Shown here: positions 1-8,372 of the stretch, in pieces
Layout: the number at the start of each line of letters is the position of its first letter
Numbering within the stretch: the stretch's first letter is position 1
From: Polynucleobacter acidiphobus
GTDB lineage: Bacteria > Pseudomonadota > Gammaproteobacteria > Burkholderiales > Burkholderiaceae
Assembly (NCBI RefSeq): GCF_003065385.1
Contig: NZ_CP023277.1
Span: forward strand, 326,044-390,043
Direction: 5' to 3'
DNA length: 64,000 bases
Made by a program: the position numbers and the translations under genes
Notes under the pieces: model-generated
The model's input: only the letters and a program-made list of their open reading frames with translations
What the model was told of the DNA's origin: nothing
The model's database searches: none

Positions 1-2
1 CC

Positions 3-71
3 GGCGAGCAGATTGATAGCGAAAAGCTTCTAGTGCAATTGCTAGGTCATATTCACAATGCAACTGCTTAA
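3..71 (+). CDS. Possible 3' end of a CDS cut by the window edge
   Basis: One frame is open from the window edge to a TAA at 69-71 and encodes about 22 residues ending HIHNATA. Nothing in it identifies a family. It may be the tail of a gene upstream of the insertion sequence, or chance. Apart from this and the hairpin near 180-209, I see nothing recognisable in bases 1-216. Confidence 0.22.
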   Translation, partial: GEQIDSEKLLVQLLGHIHNATA

Positions 72-179
72 CCAAATCCTCCAAGAGATGCCTAGTCTCT
101 CCAAGGTGTCCGTCATCCCCACTTGAAACGTTTATTAAGCTCCGCATTGTTTCAAACAGTAATCACATTTGCCGCAACC

Positions 180-209
180 AAAAGAAAAAGACCCAGAGAT
201 TACTCTAGG
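180..209 (-). terminator. Possible rho-independent terminator, minus strand
   Basis: CCCAGAG and CTCTAGG pair with one mismatch around an ATTA loop. Read on the minus strand, the hairpin is followed by a T-rich run (complement of 180-191). It lies just outside the left end of the insertion sequence. It might originally have served the tRNA-Lys transcript, which also runs on the minus strand but is now separated from it by the IS. Confidence 0.4.
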
Positions 210-216
210 CCTTTGT

Positions 217-1536
217 TGTACAACCCGACACATCGTTAACACTTTATACCGGACACATACTTTACAGTTTTTGGCATAGGAGGGACCACTCTATGCCGTG
301 GAATGAAAGTACGAAGATGGATGAAAAGCTCCGGTTTGTGTCGCGTTTTTTAGATGGTGAGAAGATTGCCCCCTTATGTGCCGAGTTTGGCATTTCCCGA
401 GTCACTGGCCATAAGATCATTGAGCGGTATAAAGACAGTGGTTTAGAAGCCTTGACCGATCGCAGTAGACGCCCGTTTCGGCAAGCCAACCGCTTGCCTT
501 TTCAGGTCGAGCAGTTGATCGTCAGGCTCAAAAAGGAGTTCCCCACCTGGGGCGCCCCTAAACTGCGTGAGCGCTTGCGGACCCACTATGGGGAGATTGC
601 ATTACCGGCCAAGAGTACCGTGCATGCAGTTCTGGATCGCCATGGTTTAGTGAAGAAGAAGCGGGGTCGCCGCCATCCCAAGCTTACGGGGACAAACCTA
701 TCGGACCTCAAAGAACCGAATGCCCTGTGGTGCACCGATTACAAAGGCGAGTTTATGCTGGGCAATCAGCAATATTGCTATCCCCTAACGGTGACTGACT
801 ACGCGAGCCGTTACCTGATTTGCTGTGAAGGACTCGAGAGTACCAAAGAAGCCCAGGCCATCACGGTGTTTGAGCAACTCTTTAAGGAATATGGGCTACC
901 AAGCGCGATTCGATCCGATAATGGGGTGCCCTTTGCCTGCGCCAATGCCCTTTATGGACTCTCTAGCCTATCGGTGTGGTGGCTCAGATTAGGCATTGGG
1001 ATTGAGCGCATCAAACCAGGCAACCCCCAGCAAAATGGTCGGCATGAACGCATGCATTTAACCTTAAAGCAAGCGACGACCAAGCCCCCAGCCAAAACAC
1101 TCTTACAACAACAAGATAAGTTTGAAGACTTTATCTACGAGTACAACTACGAGCGACCCCACCAAGCCTTAGAGATGAAAAAACCGGCAGAGCTCTATAC
1201 ACCATCCACTAGACGCTATCAGGGGCTCCCCGATGTGAGCTACCCCTTCCACGATAAAACGGTGACCGTGACCAACTGTGGACGAATCTGCATCGCGGGT
1301 CAGAAGATCCACTTAAGTACGGTCTTTGCCGGACACGATGTGGGTGTCCGGCAAGTGGAAGATGATGTGTGGCTCGTGAGCTTTATGGATTACGATTTAG
1401 GGTACTTTGATTTGGAATCGAATAAGGTGCAAGCCTTAGACAATCCATTTGGTCCCAAAGTACTTGGCGTGTGAGCGGTAAAAAAAGTGTAAACCATGTG
1501 CTCGGTATATTGTGTAAACCATGTGACCGGTTTACA
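217..1536 (+). mobile_element. Complete IS481-family-like insertion sequence
   Basis: The element carries one transposase gene and has related ends. Left end (217 rightward) and right end (1536 leftward) both begin TGTA and align over about 55 bp with scattered mismatches. Each end holds two copies of a CACATnGTTTACAC-like box about 25 bp apart, separated by an A/T-rich TATACCG segment; these look like transposase binding sites. I see no clear target-site duplication. The right end stops 11 bp from the CCA end of tRNA-Lys. A truncated inverted copy lies at 63691-63856. Assignment to IS481 rests on the single DDE transposase and TGT ends; the exact family needs a database comparison. Confidence 0.82.
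293..1474 (+). CDS. IS481-like DDE transposase
   Basis: A 393-residue transposase that cuts and joins the ends of its IS. Residues 1-60 form a helix-turn-helix region with a conserved GISRVTGHKI stretch, followed by a second HTH-like segment. The rve-type integrase core follows, with the catalytic triad visible as D in LWCTDYKGEF, D in IRSDNGVPFA, and E in NGRHERMH. The C-terminal part (about residues 290-393) resembles the Mu-transposase-type C-terminal beta domain often seen in this family. The start is ATG with a strong AGGAGGG ribosome site at 278-284. The frame is intact, so the element may still be active. The last 34 codons are repeated, inverted, at 63752-63856. Confidence 0.92.
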   Translation: MPWNESTKMDEKLRFVSRFLDGEKIAPLCAEFGISRVTGHKIIERYKDSGLEALTDRSRRPFRQANRLPFQVEQLIVRLKKEFPTWGAPKLRERLRTHYGEIALPAKSTVHAVLDRHGLVKKKRGRRHPKLTGTNLSDLKEPNALWCTDYKGEFMLGNQQYCYPLTVTDYASRYLICCEGLESTKEAQAITVFEQLFKEYGLPSAIRSDNGVPFACANALYGLSSLSVWWLRLGIGIERIKPGNPQQNGRHERMHLTLKQATTKPPAKTLLQQQDKFEDFIYEYNYERPHQALEMKKPAELYTPSTRRYQGLPDVSYPFHDKTVTVTNCGRICIAGQKIHLSTVFAGHDVGVRQVEDDVWLVSFMDYDLGYFDLESNKVQALDNPFGPKVLGV

Positions 1537-1547
1537 CCTGTATTTAT

Positions 1548-1623
1548 TGGTGGGTCGGGCGAGACTCGAACTCGCGACCAACGGATTAAAAGTCCGCTGC
1601 TCTACCGACTGAGCTACCGACCC
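1548..1623 (-). tRNA. tRNA-Lys(UUU)
   Basis: Read on the minus strand this is a 76-nt cloverleaf with encoded CCA. It has a GGGTCGG acceptor stem, a D arm with AGCTCAGTCGGTAGAGC, an anticodon loop CTTTTAA (anticodon TTT) closed by GCGGA/TCCGT, and a TTCGAGT T-loop. All stems pair. The gene runs away from amiC, and its 3' end faces the right end of the insertion sequence 11 bp away. Confidence 0.97.
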
Positions 1624-1723
1624 AGTGTGGTGTTGCTTGATTCAAAACTGAACGAGCAAGGAATTTGCCAAATGAGAACACTGCATGAAAACCGCTTTAA
1701 TTCATTACTTTAGCAAAACCAAG

Positions 1724-1732
1724 ATTATAGCA
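1724..1732 (-). promoter_or_regulatory. Extended -10 promoter for tRNA-Lys
   Basis: On the minus strand the sequence TTGCTATAAT gives a consensus TATAAT (complement of 1724-1729) preceded by TGC, an extended -10 element. I see no good -35 box at the usual spacing. Transcription would begin near 1717, about 95 nt upstream of the tRNA 5' end. Confidence 0.45.
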
Positions 1733-1802
1733 AGATGTGAAAAGGCTATCTGACCCTCTAATTCCGCCTTGTGACCTGCCTTCTCCCCCAACCTGAATTT
1801 CC

Positions 1803-3185
1803 TCAGCCACGCCGTGCTACGGGCGGGTTCTTGGCAAAGTAATCCTTGATCCCCGCCAAAATGGCTTCCGCAATTCGCTCCTGGTAGGTCTCGTCATTGA
1901 GCTTTTTTTCTTCTTGGGGATTGCTAATAAAAGCCGTCTCAATAAGGATCGATGGAATATCGGGGGCCTTTAAGACCGCAAAACCCGCTTGCTCCACCCG
2001 GTTTTTGTGCAGGGGCGCAAAGTTGCCAATATTGTGTAAGACCGAGTTGCCCACCTGCAAAGAGTCGTTGATCTGCGCGGTGGTTGACATATCAAGGAGT
2101 AAATGCGCCACTTGCTTATCCTTAGTTTTGATATTGATGCCACCGATGAGATCCGAGGCATTTTCTTTATTGGCCATCCAGCGTGCGGCTGAACTCGTTG
2201 CTCCTTGTTGCGAGAGGGCAAAGACCGATGCTCCTTTAGCATGGGGTTGTATAAACGCATCCGCATGAATGGAAATAAATAGATCAGCCTCCACCTGCCG
2301 TGCTTTAAAGACGCGGCGGTGCAAGGGCACAAAATAATCGCCATCGCGGGTCAAAAAGGGCCGCATCGAGTCTTCTTGATCGATCTTATTCTTTAAGCGC
2401 TTGGCAATGGAGAGCACAATATTTTTCTCGTGTGACCCTCGAGCGCCAATGGCGCCTGGATCTTCGCCCCCGTGACCGGGGTCGAGTGCCACCGTAATTA
2501 GGCGCTTAAACGGAATGCGCTGGGTATTGGCAGTGCTTGCGCTTTGTGAACTCTGTGGACTTTGTTGAGTTGTACTGGGGCCACCCTTTCTACCGGGAGC
2601 CGTATCTTTTTTGGCAAAGGCAGCAATCGGGTCATCCTCTGCAGGTAAGCCTTTTTGAGACTTGGCCCGCTCCTCTGCAAGTAATTTCTCTTTTCTGGCG
2701 GACTCTTTGACGAGTTGCATGAGTGGATCGGGAGGATTAGTGGGGTAGAGATCAAAGATTAAGCGGTATTGATACTCGGCAATCGGCTCAAGGGTGAAGA
2801 GCTGGGGTTTCACCGCTTCTTTGAGATCAAACACGAGTCTTACAACCGTCGGTTGAAATTGCCCCACGCGAATTTGTGCCACGTACGGATCATTGGGTTT
2901 GACCTTCGCGACCAAATCTTTCAAGGTGGGGTTGAGTTCCAAGCCATCAATATCAACAACCAGTCGATCAGGACCTGTGAGTAGTTGATGGGAAATCGGT
3001 AATGCCTTATCCGACTCCAAAGTAATGCGCGTGTAGTCTTCCGAGGGCCAAATGCGAACGCCCAAGAGTTTGGCGCCGCTATTGGCTTGTACCAGTTCAC
3101 TTTCAGTGAGTAAGAGATAAAGCACACCGAGCGAGCCCATCGATTGCAGTCCTTGTGAGATGACTTGGCGACGTTTGGGGTTCAT
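1803..3185 (-). CDS. amiC: N-acetylmuramoyl-L-alanine amidase, AmiC type
   Basis: Periplasmic zinc amidase that cleaves the amide bond between N-acetylmuramic acid and L-alanine of peptidoglycan during daughter-cell separation. 460 residues. The N-terminus has a basic KRRQ followed by a hydrophobic segment, consistent with a Tat-type signal as in E. coli AmiC. An AMIN domain occupies about residues 40-150. A low-complexity Ser/Gln linker lies near 205-225. The Amidase_3 domain (about 228-450) shows the zinc ligands: H in DPGHGGEDPG, E in GSHEKN, H in SIHADAF, and the catalytic E in LIETAF. Its start overlaps the stop of tsaE by ATGA, so the two are probably co-transcribed, an arrangement common in proteobacteria. 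Confidence 0.95.
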   Translation of the reverse strand: MNPKRRQVISQGLQSMGSLGVLYLLLTESELVQANSGAKLLGVRIWPSEDYTRITLESDKALPISHQLLTGPDRLVVDIDGLELNPTLKDLVAKVKPNDPYVAQIRVGQFQPTVVRLVFDLKEAVKPQLFTLEPIAEYQYRLIFDLYPTNPPDPLMQLVKESARKEKLLAEERAKSQKGLPAEDDPIAAFAKKDTAPGRKGGPSTTQQSPQSSQSASTANTQRIPFKRLITVALDPGHGGEDPGAIGARGSHEKNIVLSIAKRLKNKIDQEDSMRPFLTRDGDYFVPLHRRVFKARQVEADLFISIHADAFIQPHAKGASVFALSQQGATSSAARWMANKENASDLIGGINIKTKDKQVAHLLLDMSTTAQINDSLQVGNSVLHNIGNFAPLHKNRVEQAGFAVLKAPDIPSILIETAFISNPQEEKKLNDETYQERIAEAILAGIKDYFAKNPPVARRG

Positions 3186-3739
3186 GGATTGGTTGATGAT
3201 TGGGTGACGAGGGATTGAAGGACTGCTTCACCCTTTGGGGTCTGTGCGGCGATCACGACCGTTCTCGCCAGTTCCGATTCCGTCTCTTGGGAATGAATCA
3301 GGGTGATCGCCAGATCCATGGTGGGTAGGGTGTGCTCGGCTTTCTCGGGCCACTCAATGATGCACAGCGTTGGGTACTCGGATTGTGTGAAGTGCTCTAA
3401 GAGACCAGCGTCGACCCATTCCTCTGGGCTTTGCATGCGGTAGAGATCAAAATGAAAGACGTGGAGTACTTCGTTGGGTAAATCCAGAATGTGCTCTTCA
3501 CACAGGCTATAGGTCGGACTTTTGACCTTGCCCGGATAGCCCATCGCTTGGAGGAGGTAACGGGTGGCGGTGGTTTTGCCTGCTCCCAGATCCCCATGAA
3601 GACTCATAAAGAGTGATTGAGGTTTTTTGGGGGTGGAGGTATAGAACCCGAGGATTGCATTGGCGAGCATTTGTACTGCCTTTGCAGTAGCCCTCTCATC
3701 TTTACAATGGATCGTATGGTTTATTGCCAAGCGCGTCAT
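3182..3739 (-). CDS. tsaE: tRNA t6A biosynthesis ATPase TsaE
   Basis: ATPase subunit that works with TsaB and TsaD to place threonylcarbamoyl on A37 of ANN-decoding tRNAs. 185 residues. The Walker A motif is GDLGAGKTT near residue 50. Further family signatures are SPTYSLCEEH, HFDLYRM and a WPEKAEHTLP segment. The family is usually about 150 residues; the extra length is a short N-terminal lead and a C-terminal tail. tsaD, its partner, is also in this window (55889-56959). The start (3739) lies 28 bp from the likely start of the divergent queG. Confidence 0.94.
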   Translation of the reverse strand: MTRLAINHTIHCKDERATAKAVQMLANAILGFYTSTPKKPQSLFMSLHGDLGAGKTTATRYLLQAMGYPGKVKSPTYSLCEEHILDLPNEVLHVFHFDLYRMQSPEEWVDAGLLEHFTQSEYPTLCIIEWPEKAEHTLPTMDLAITLIHSQETESELARTVVIAAQTPKGEAVLQSLVTQSSTNP

Positions 3740-3767
3740 GACCTCGTGCGTTCACACTCATTTAGGA

Positions 3768-4994
3768 ATGGATTCTAAATTGCCTATGCATTCTCACGCA
3801 TTTTCGCAAGAATTGCACACTCAGTGGGGGACGTTGCGCGCATGGCTCAATACCCGTGCCAAGGAGTTGGGCTTTTCCGAAGTGCGTATTACCGATACCG
3901 ATGTGAGTGATGCACATCCTCATTTGGTGAAGTGGTTAGCAGAGGGTCGTCATGGCCAGATGGCTTATATGGAGCGTCACAAGGAGCCACGTTCCGACCT
4001 CGGTCTTTTGCAAGCAGGCGCGATTCGCAGCATTTGCCTCACCATGCCGTATTTAAGTGAGCAAAGTAAATTACATGAGCAGCATGAGCCACATGAGATT
4101 GGCGCGTCTTCAGTTGAGCAAATCATTGAGTGTGAAGAGAAGCGTCTCTTGCAGAGCGATCAAGCGGTGGTTTCACTCTATGCCAGAGGGCGGGATTATC
4201 ACAAGGTGATTCGCTCGCGCTTACAAATCTTAGCTAAGGAGCTGGAAGAAAAACTACAAGCGGCGTTCAGCGAACTAAATCATTCCTTGCAATACCGCGT
4301 CTTTACCGATTCTGCGCCGCTCATGGAAGTGGAGTTGGCGCACAAAGCCGGTTTGGGCTGGCGGGGCAAGCACACCTTACTTCTGAATCGCGACTCCGGG
4401 TCGTTTTTCTTCTTAGGCGAAATCCTTATCAACGTCCCACTGCCCATCGATGCGCCAGTGGAAGCGCATTGTGGCTCGTGTCAGGCGTGCATCGATATCT
4501 GCCCTACAAAGGCGATAACGGCTCCTTATCAATTGGATGCAAGGCGTTGCATTTCCTATCTAACAATTGAGCATCACGATGCAATCCCCGTGGAGTTTCG
4601 TAGCGCCATGGGTAATCGCGTCTATGGCTGCGATGATTGCCAACTCGTATGCCCCTGGAATAAATACGCCCAGCTCTCGACCGTACCTGATTTTGCAGAA
4701 CGCAATCACTTGGGAAGCTCTTCGTTACTGGAGCTCTGGGGCTGGAGCGAAGCACAGTTTATGGAGCGCCATGCGGGTAGCGCCATTTTGCGCATTGGCT
4801 ATGAGCGCTGGCGACGCAACCTGGCCGTTGCTCTGGGAAACGCCTTGGCATCGAACCTCGATGATGAAGTAAAGAGAGAGATTGTTTGGCAGTTACAAGA
4901 TGCCTTGCCAAGCGCGAGCCCCTTGGTCGCCGAGCACATCTCTTGGGCGCTGAGTCGAGATAGCTCACAAGGTACCGAAGGGTCAGACCGCTAA
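3768..4994 (+). CDS. queG: Epoxyqueuosine reductase QueG
   Basis: Cobalamin- and Fe-S-dependent enzyme that reduces epoxyqueuosine to queuosine in tRNA, the last step of queuosine synthesis. The DUF1730 domain is followed by a ferredoxin-like region with two 4Fe-4S signatures: CGSCQACIDICP and CDDCQLVCPWN. The frame is open back to 3660, but that would run inside tsaE. The ATG at 3768 follows an AGGA and gives 408 residues; an ATG at 3786 is also possible, and the conserved part begins around HTQWGTLRAW. GluQ-RS (30999-31991), which further decorates queuosine in tRNA-Asp, is encoded elsewhere in the window. Confidence 0.94.
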   Translation: MDSKLPMHSHAFSQELHTQWGTLRAWLNTRAKELGFSEVRITDTDVSDAHPHLVKWLAEGRHGQMAYMERHKEPRSDLGLLQAGAIRSICLTMPYLSEQSKLHEQHEPHEIGASSVEQIIECEEKRLLQSDQAVVSLYARGRDYHKVIRSRLQILAKELEEKLQAAFSELNHSLQYRVFTDSAPLMEVELAHKAGLGWRGKHTLLLNRDSGSFFFLGEILINVPLPIDAPVEAHCGSCQACIDICPTKAITAPYQLDARRCISYLTIEHHDAIPVEFRSAMGNRVYGCDDCQLVCPWNKYAQLSTVPDFAERNHLGSSSLLELWGWSEAQFMERHAGSAILRIGYERWRRNLAVALGNALASNLDDEVKREIVWQLQDALPSASPLVAEHISWALSRDSSQGTEGSDR

Positions 4995-5011
4995 AATAGC
5001 AGTGACCCATC

Positions 5012-5875
5012 ATGAGTACTCCACCCATCGACCCAAAGGATTTACAAGCTAGGCGCACCGAGCGCACAGGCGATCGTGTTGCCACTGAAATGGATTCGCT
5101 TGAGTCGCACCAGTCCGAGATTGATGCATCGACCCATTCAATAGCGACCGCGCGTTTTACCAGCACACACGATGCCTTTTGGAGTGGGGTGCGCGATGGC
5201 CGTGGAGCGCCAGCGATGGTGCTTTTTGCCGGAATGGTGGGCTTTGGGGCGATGGGGCGCACCAATGGCTTTGATCTGTGGTTTACGACCGCAACAAGCT
5301 TTTTAATGTTTGCCTTGCCCGGTCAGATCGTGATGCTGGAAATGATTTTAGTAGGCGCTTCATCGCTCACGATTGCGCTTGCGACCACTCTCACCGCAAC
5401 CCGCTTTGTGACCATGACCGCCACTTTGTTTCCGATGCTCCATGAGCGCGATCGCAATAAGGCGCTCTATGCCAAAGTGCACCTTCTGGCGATGACCGCG
5501 TGGGCAGTTTCTTTGAAAGAATTCCAAACAATTGAACCTAAATATCGCCTAAGTTACTTTGTGGGGCTTGGAATCTTGTGCTGGTTAATTTCAGTACCCG
5601 GAACGATTGTGGGATTTTTAATTGCGGGCTCGGTACCCATGCCCATCACCTTGGGTCTCATTTTTATTAATCCCCTCTTTTTCTTACTCACTTTTACCGA
5701 GATTAAGGTGAGTGGCTATCGCCTAGCCATTCTTCTAGGCAGCATTGCCGGCCCCATCTGTTATTTACTCGATCGCGATACGAGCCTGTTAACCGCCGGA
5801 CTGATTGGCGGTACTTTAGCCTATTGGATTGATCGGCGTTGGATCAGGTGCTATGACCGAAAGGTGTCCTCATGA
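5012..5875 (+). CDS. azlC: AzlC-family branched-chain amino acid exporter, large subunit
   Basis: Inner-membrane permease of the AzlCD (BrnFE) type, which exports branched-chain amino acids. 287 residues. The first 55 or so are hydrophilic and variable. About seven hydrophobic segments follow, starting at the APAMVLFAGMVGFGAM stretch. The LPGQIVMLE motif and an early FWSGVRDG sequence are typical of the family. It overlaps azlD by ATGA. The substrate is inferred from the family; nothing here narrows it. Confidence 0.88.
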   Translation: MSTPPIDPKDLQARRTERTGDRVATEMDSLESHQSEIDASTHSIATARFTSTHDAFWSGVRDGRGAPAMVLFAGMVGFGAMGRTNGFDLWFTTATSFLMFALPGQIVMLEMILVGASSLTIALATTLTATRFVTMTATLFPMLHERDRNKALYAKVHLLAMTAWAVSLKEFQTIEPKYRLSYFVGLGILCWLISVPGTIVGFLIAGSVPMPITLGLIFINPLFFLLTFTEIKVSGYRLAILLGSIAGPICYLLDRDTSLLTAGLIGGTLAYWIDRRWIRCYDRKVSS

Positions 5876-6252
5876 GCCTATCTGCATCCCTAGCGCAAAA
5901 CCTCGATACCGCCTTTGCGATTCAACAGGGGTGGGGCGCATGGCTTGCACTTTTAGCTGCGTCACTCGGAACTTATGTGTGCCGCGCAGTGGGCGTAATG
6001 CTCTCGGGGCAAGTGAGTCAAGATAGCGAGTTCTTTCGCTGGCTATCAGCAGTGACCTATGCGATGGTGGCAGCGCTCACGATTCGCTTGATATTCTTAC
6101 CAATTGGCCTTTTAGCCACGGTACCGCTCTACCTGCGCATTCTTGTGTGCATCTTGGCTCTGGGGGTGATGCTCTCTAATCCCAATCGGCGCTTAGTGCC
6201 GGCATTGCTCACCGGTACTTTATTGATGGTATCGATCGGGGTCATGCTCTAG
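5872..6252 (+). CDS. azlD: AzlD-family exporter small subunit
   Basis: Small membrane partner of AzlC. 126 residues with four predicted hydrophobic segments and the conserved TYVCRAVGVMLSG region after the first helix. It starts in the ATGA overlap with azlC, which supports translational coupling and a two-gene operon. The accessory region with hipBA begins immediately downstream. Confidence 0.87.
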   Translation: MSLSASLAQNLDTAFAIQQGWGAWLALLAASLGTYVCRAVGVMLSGQVSQDSEFFRWLSAVTYAMVAALTIRLIFLPIGLLATVPLYLRILVCILALGVMLSNPNRRLVPALLTGTLLMVSIGVML

Positions 6253-6272
6253 GGGTAAGCAGGGTAGCTGGA

Positions 6273-6390
6273 ATTTCCCGACTGGGGATATCTTTCCCTA
6301 TATGGGTGCTGTTACACAGAAAATTCCTGAACGGGAAATATTTCTTGATTCTTTCTTTGAATTGATAGATAATTTACTGAACGGGAAATA
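6273..6390 (+). promoter_or_regulatory. hipBA operator repeats
   Basis: CTGAACGGGAAATA occurs at 6327-6340 and 6377-6390, exactly 50 bp apart, flanking the promoter. A related inverted half-site ATTTCCCG sits at 6273-6280. HipB-type regulators bind such repeats and repress their own operon, often with HipA as corepressor. Fifty base pairs is close to five helical turns, so bound repressors could face the same side of the DNA. Confidence 0.6.
6345..6373 (+). promoter_or_regulatory. hipBA promoter
   Basis: TTGATT (6345-6350) and GATAAT (6368-6373) are separated by exactly 17 bp, a good sigma-70 promoter. The predicted start is near 6380, about 20 nt before the hipB ATG. It is bracketed by two copies of the 14-bp CTGAACGGGAAATA repeat. 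Confidence 0.6.
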
Positions 6391-6399
6391 ACGTCACAC

Positions 6400-6660
6400 A
6401 TGAGCTCCATACAAACCACTAAACAACTCGGTCACGCACTGCGTGCCGCACGCAAGCAGCTCGGGTTGACGCAGCCTCAACTGGCTTTGGCCGCAGGCGT
6501 TGGTGTGCGTTTCATCGTTGACTTAGAAGCTGGCAAGACCACCCTACGGCTTGAAAACGTGCTGCGCGTCATTGATGCCCTGGGGGGTAAGCTTGAGCTC
6601 CTTGGCCTACCATCATCTATTCCTGAAAATGACGCTAAGGGCAAATCAAATGACGCGTGA
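6400..6660 (+). CDS. hipB: HipB-like antitoxin (XRE family)
   Basis: DNA-binding antitoxin expected to neutralise HipA and repress the operon. 86 residues. The XRE helix-turn-helix spans about residues 10-65 (LGLTQPQLALAAGVGVRFIVDLEAGK). Its stop codon overlaps the hipA start in a shared AATGACGCGTGA segment, so translation is probably coupled. The stretch DLEAGKTTLRLENVLRVIDALG is typical of HipB-type proteins. Confidence 0.88.
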   Translation: MSSIQTTKQLGHALRAARKQLGLTQPQLALAAGVGVRFIVDLEAGKTTLRLENVLRVIDALGGKLELLGLPSSIPENDAKGKSNDA

Positions 6661-7906
6661 GCTTGAGGTCTGGCTCTTTGCCGAGCAGGTGGGTGCGCTA
6701 GCCCTTATCGATGGGCGGCTCAACTTTCGGTATAACCCGGATTGGATCTTACGTCCTGACTCGCTAGCCCTGTCTCATTCGCTACCTCTCCAAACAGAGT
6801 CATTTGACGATCGCCAAACGCGCCCGTTCTTTGCGGGACTCTTGCCAGAGGGGCAACTTAGGCGCCTCATTGCCAAGCAATTTCAGGTATCAAGTCAGAA
6901 TGATTTTGCGCTACTCGATCACATCGGTGGAGAGTGCGCCGGGGCCGTGACCTTACTGGAGCCAGGGCAGTCGTTGTTTAGTCCCGGGGGTTATCACGAT
7001 CCTCAATGGCTAAGCGAGAAAGAGATTGTTGAGATTCTGGATGAGTTACCGCATCGACCGATGTTGGCTGGTAAAGACGGCCTACGGCTTTCACTGGCGG
7101 GCGCTCAAGATAAGTTACCCGTCGTTGTTGATGGTGACCGCATTGGTCTCCCAAGAAATGGAATGCCCAGTTCGCACATCTTGAAACCTGCCATTCCTAA
7201 CTTAGAGGATACAGTGACAAACGAAGGTTTTTGTCTAGCGCTCGCTCAAGCCATGCAACTTAAGCCTGCAAAGTCACAGATACGCTCTGTGCTAGGGCGA
7301 TCATTCTTACTGGTTGAGCGTTATGACCGACTAATCAATCCACAAGGCCAGCGGCAGCGTCTGCATCAAGAGGATTTTTGCCAGGCTCTGGGCGTCGTGC
7401 CTGAAATGAAATACCAAAACGAGGGCGGTCCAGATCTGGAGCAATGTTTTAATCTGATTCGGCGTACCACTCGCCCCAGTGCACCGCAAATCTTGCGCAT
7501 GCTTGACTTTGTGATCTTCAACGCTTTGATTGGCAATCACGATGCGCACGCAAAAAACTTTTCGCTCCTCTATGCGGGTAAGTCTGTCATCTTGGCGCCG
7601 CTCTATGACGTGCTTTCGACGGCGGTCTACCCTACGTTAACACCCAAGATGGCGATGAAGATTGGTAGTGCATACAAGTTCAGCGAAGTGCAGGCAAGGC
7701 ATTGGGATCGGTTTATGGAAACCGTTGGCTTAAGCAGGGCTCAGGCCAGAAAGCGGATTCTAAATTTGGCAAAGTCCTTGCCGATGACTGCGCGTCATCT
7801 GCAGTTCGATCCAAAGAGTGGCTTCATAGGCCATGACATCATTGAGAAAATCGTGACCGTCATCGAACAACGCTGTGCTCTGACCATACGAAGGCTCACC
7901 GAGTAG
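6650..7906 (+). CDS. hipA: HipA-like serine/threonine kinase toxin
   Basis: Type II toxin kinase; E. coli HipA phosphorylates glutamyl-tRNA synthetase and causes growth arrest. 418 residues from the ATG at 6650, which overlaps the hipB stop; the frame is open further upstream, but those codons lie inside hipB. Family signatures are present: PFFAGLLPEGQLR near the N-terminus, SLAGAQDKLPV (nucleotide-binding loop), the catalytic GNHDAHAKNFSLL, and the following LYDVLST. All key positions look intact. The target cannot be read from sequence. Confidence 0.92.
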   Translation: MTRELEVWLFAEQVGALALIDGRLNFRYNPDWILRPDSLALSHSLPLQTESFDDRQTRPFFAGLLPEGQLRRLIAKQFQVSSQNDFALLDHIGGECAGAVTLLEPGQSLFSPGGYHDPQWLSEKEIVEILDELPHRPMLAGKDGLRLSLAGAQDKLPVVVDGDRIGLPRNGMPSSHILKPAIPNLEDTVTNEGFCLALAQAMQLKPAKSQIRSVLGRSFLLVERYDRLINPQGQRQRLHQEDFCQALGVVPEMKYQNEGGPDLEQCFNLIRRTTRPSAPQILRMLDFVIFNALIGNHDAHAKNFSLLYAGKSVILAPLYDVLSTAVYPTLTPKMAMKIGSAYKFSEVQARHWDRFMETVGLSRAQARKRILNLAKSLPMTARHLQFDPKSGFIGHDIIEKIVTVIEQRCALTIRRLTE

Positions 7907-7956
7907 TCTAAAAAAGTATAGGGCGTTTTAGTTACCGTGGGGAAGTGCATATTGAA

Positions 7957-7992
7957 TCTATAGAAATTTATTTATGGTAAAATTTCTATAGA
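7957..7992 (+). promoter_or_regulatory. Operator and extended -10 promoter of the ParS/RES module
   Basis: A perfect 13-bp inverted repeat, TCTATAGAAATTT at 7957-7969 and its complement at 7980-7992, has a 10-bp spacer. The likely -10 TAAAAT (7978-7983), preceded by TGG, lies inside it, and the operator ends 5 bp before the start codon at 7998. Binding of the antitoxin here would directly block RNA polymerase. The predicted leader is only about 8 nt. Confidence 0.65.
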
Positions 7993-7997
7993 AAATT

Positions 7998-8372
7998 ATG
8001 GCTACCCAACCAATCCATACCTCTTTAGACGCATCTGCCACTCTTAGTAAAGCAGTTATTAGAACCGCTGAGCGGCTTCATCTGTCAAAAACAGAGCTAG
8101 CAAAGGTTTTGGGTTTGAGCCCACCAACGATTACCCGCCTATATAGCGGTCACTATGTTTTAGAAGAAAAACGAAAAGAATGGGAATTTGCTTTGCTATT
8201 GATTCGAGTATTTCGAAGTTTGGATTCCATTTTGGCCAATGAGCAAGCGATTCAACAATGGCTTAATAGCAATAACCATGCATTGGGTGGTAAACCGATC
8301 GAACTCATTCAACAAACAGAAGGATTAGTACGTGTCATTCAATACTTGGACTCCTCACGCGGTATCGTCTAA
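7998..8372 (+). CDS. ParS/MbcA/Xre-like antitoxin
   Basis: Antitoxin of a RES-domain toxin module. 124 residues. The N-terminal half has an XRE-like helix-turn-helix (LSKTELAKVLGLSPPTITRL). The C-terminal half is the toxin-binding DUF2384/MbcA-ParS domain, recognisable by NHALGGKPIELI and the closing VIQYLDSSRG. It overlaps the toxin gene by 41 nt. A strong palindromic operator lies just upstream. Confidence 0.9.
   Translation: MATQPIHTSLDASATLSKAVIRTAERLHLSKTELAKVLGLSPPTITRLYSGHYVLEEKRKEWEFALLLIRVFRSLDSILANEQAIQQWLNSNNHALGGKPIELIQQTEGLVRVIQYLDSSRGIV

Noticed and set aside
3660-3767. Longer queG N-terminus from the first ATG
   Set aside because: It would overlap tsaE, has a hydrophobic stretch unlike QueG, and lacks a ribosome site.
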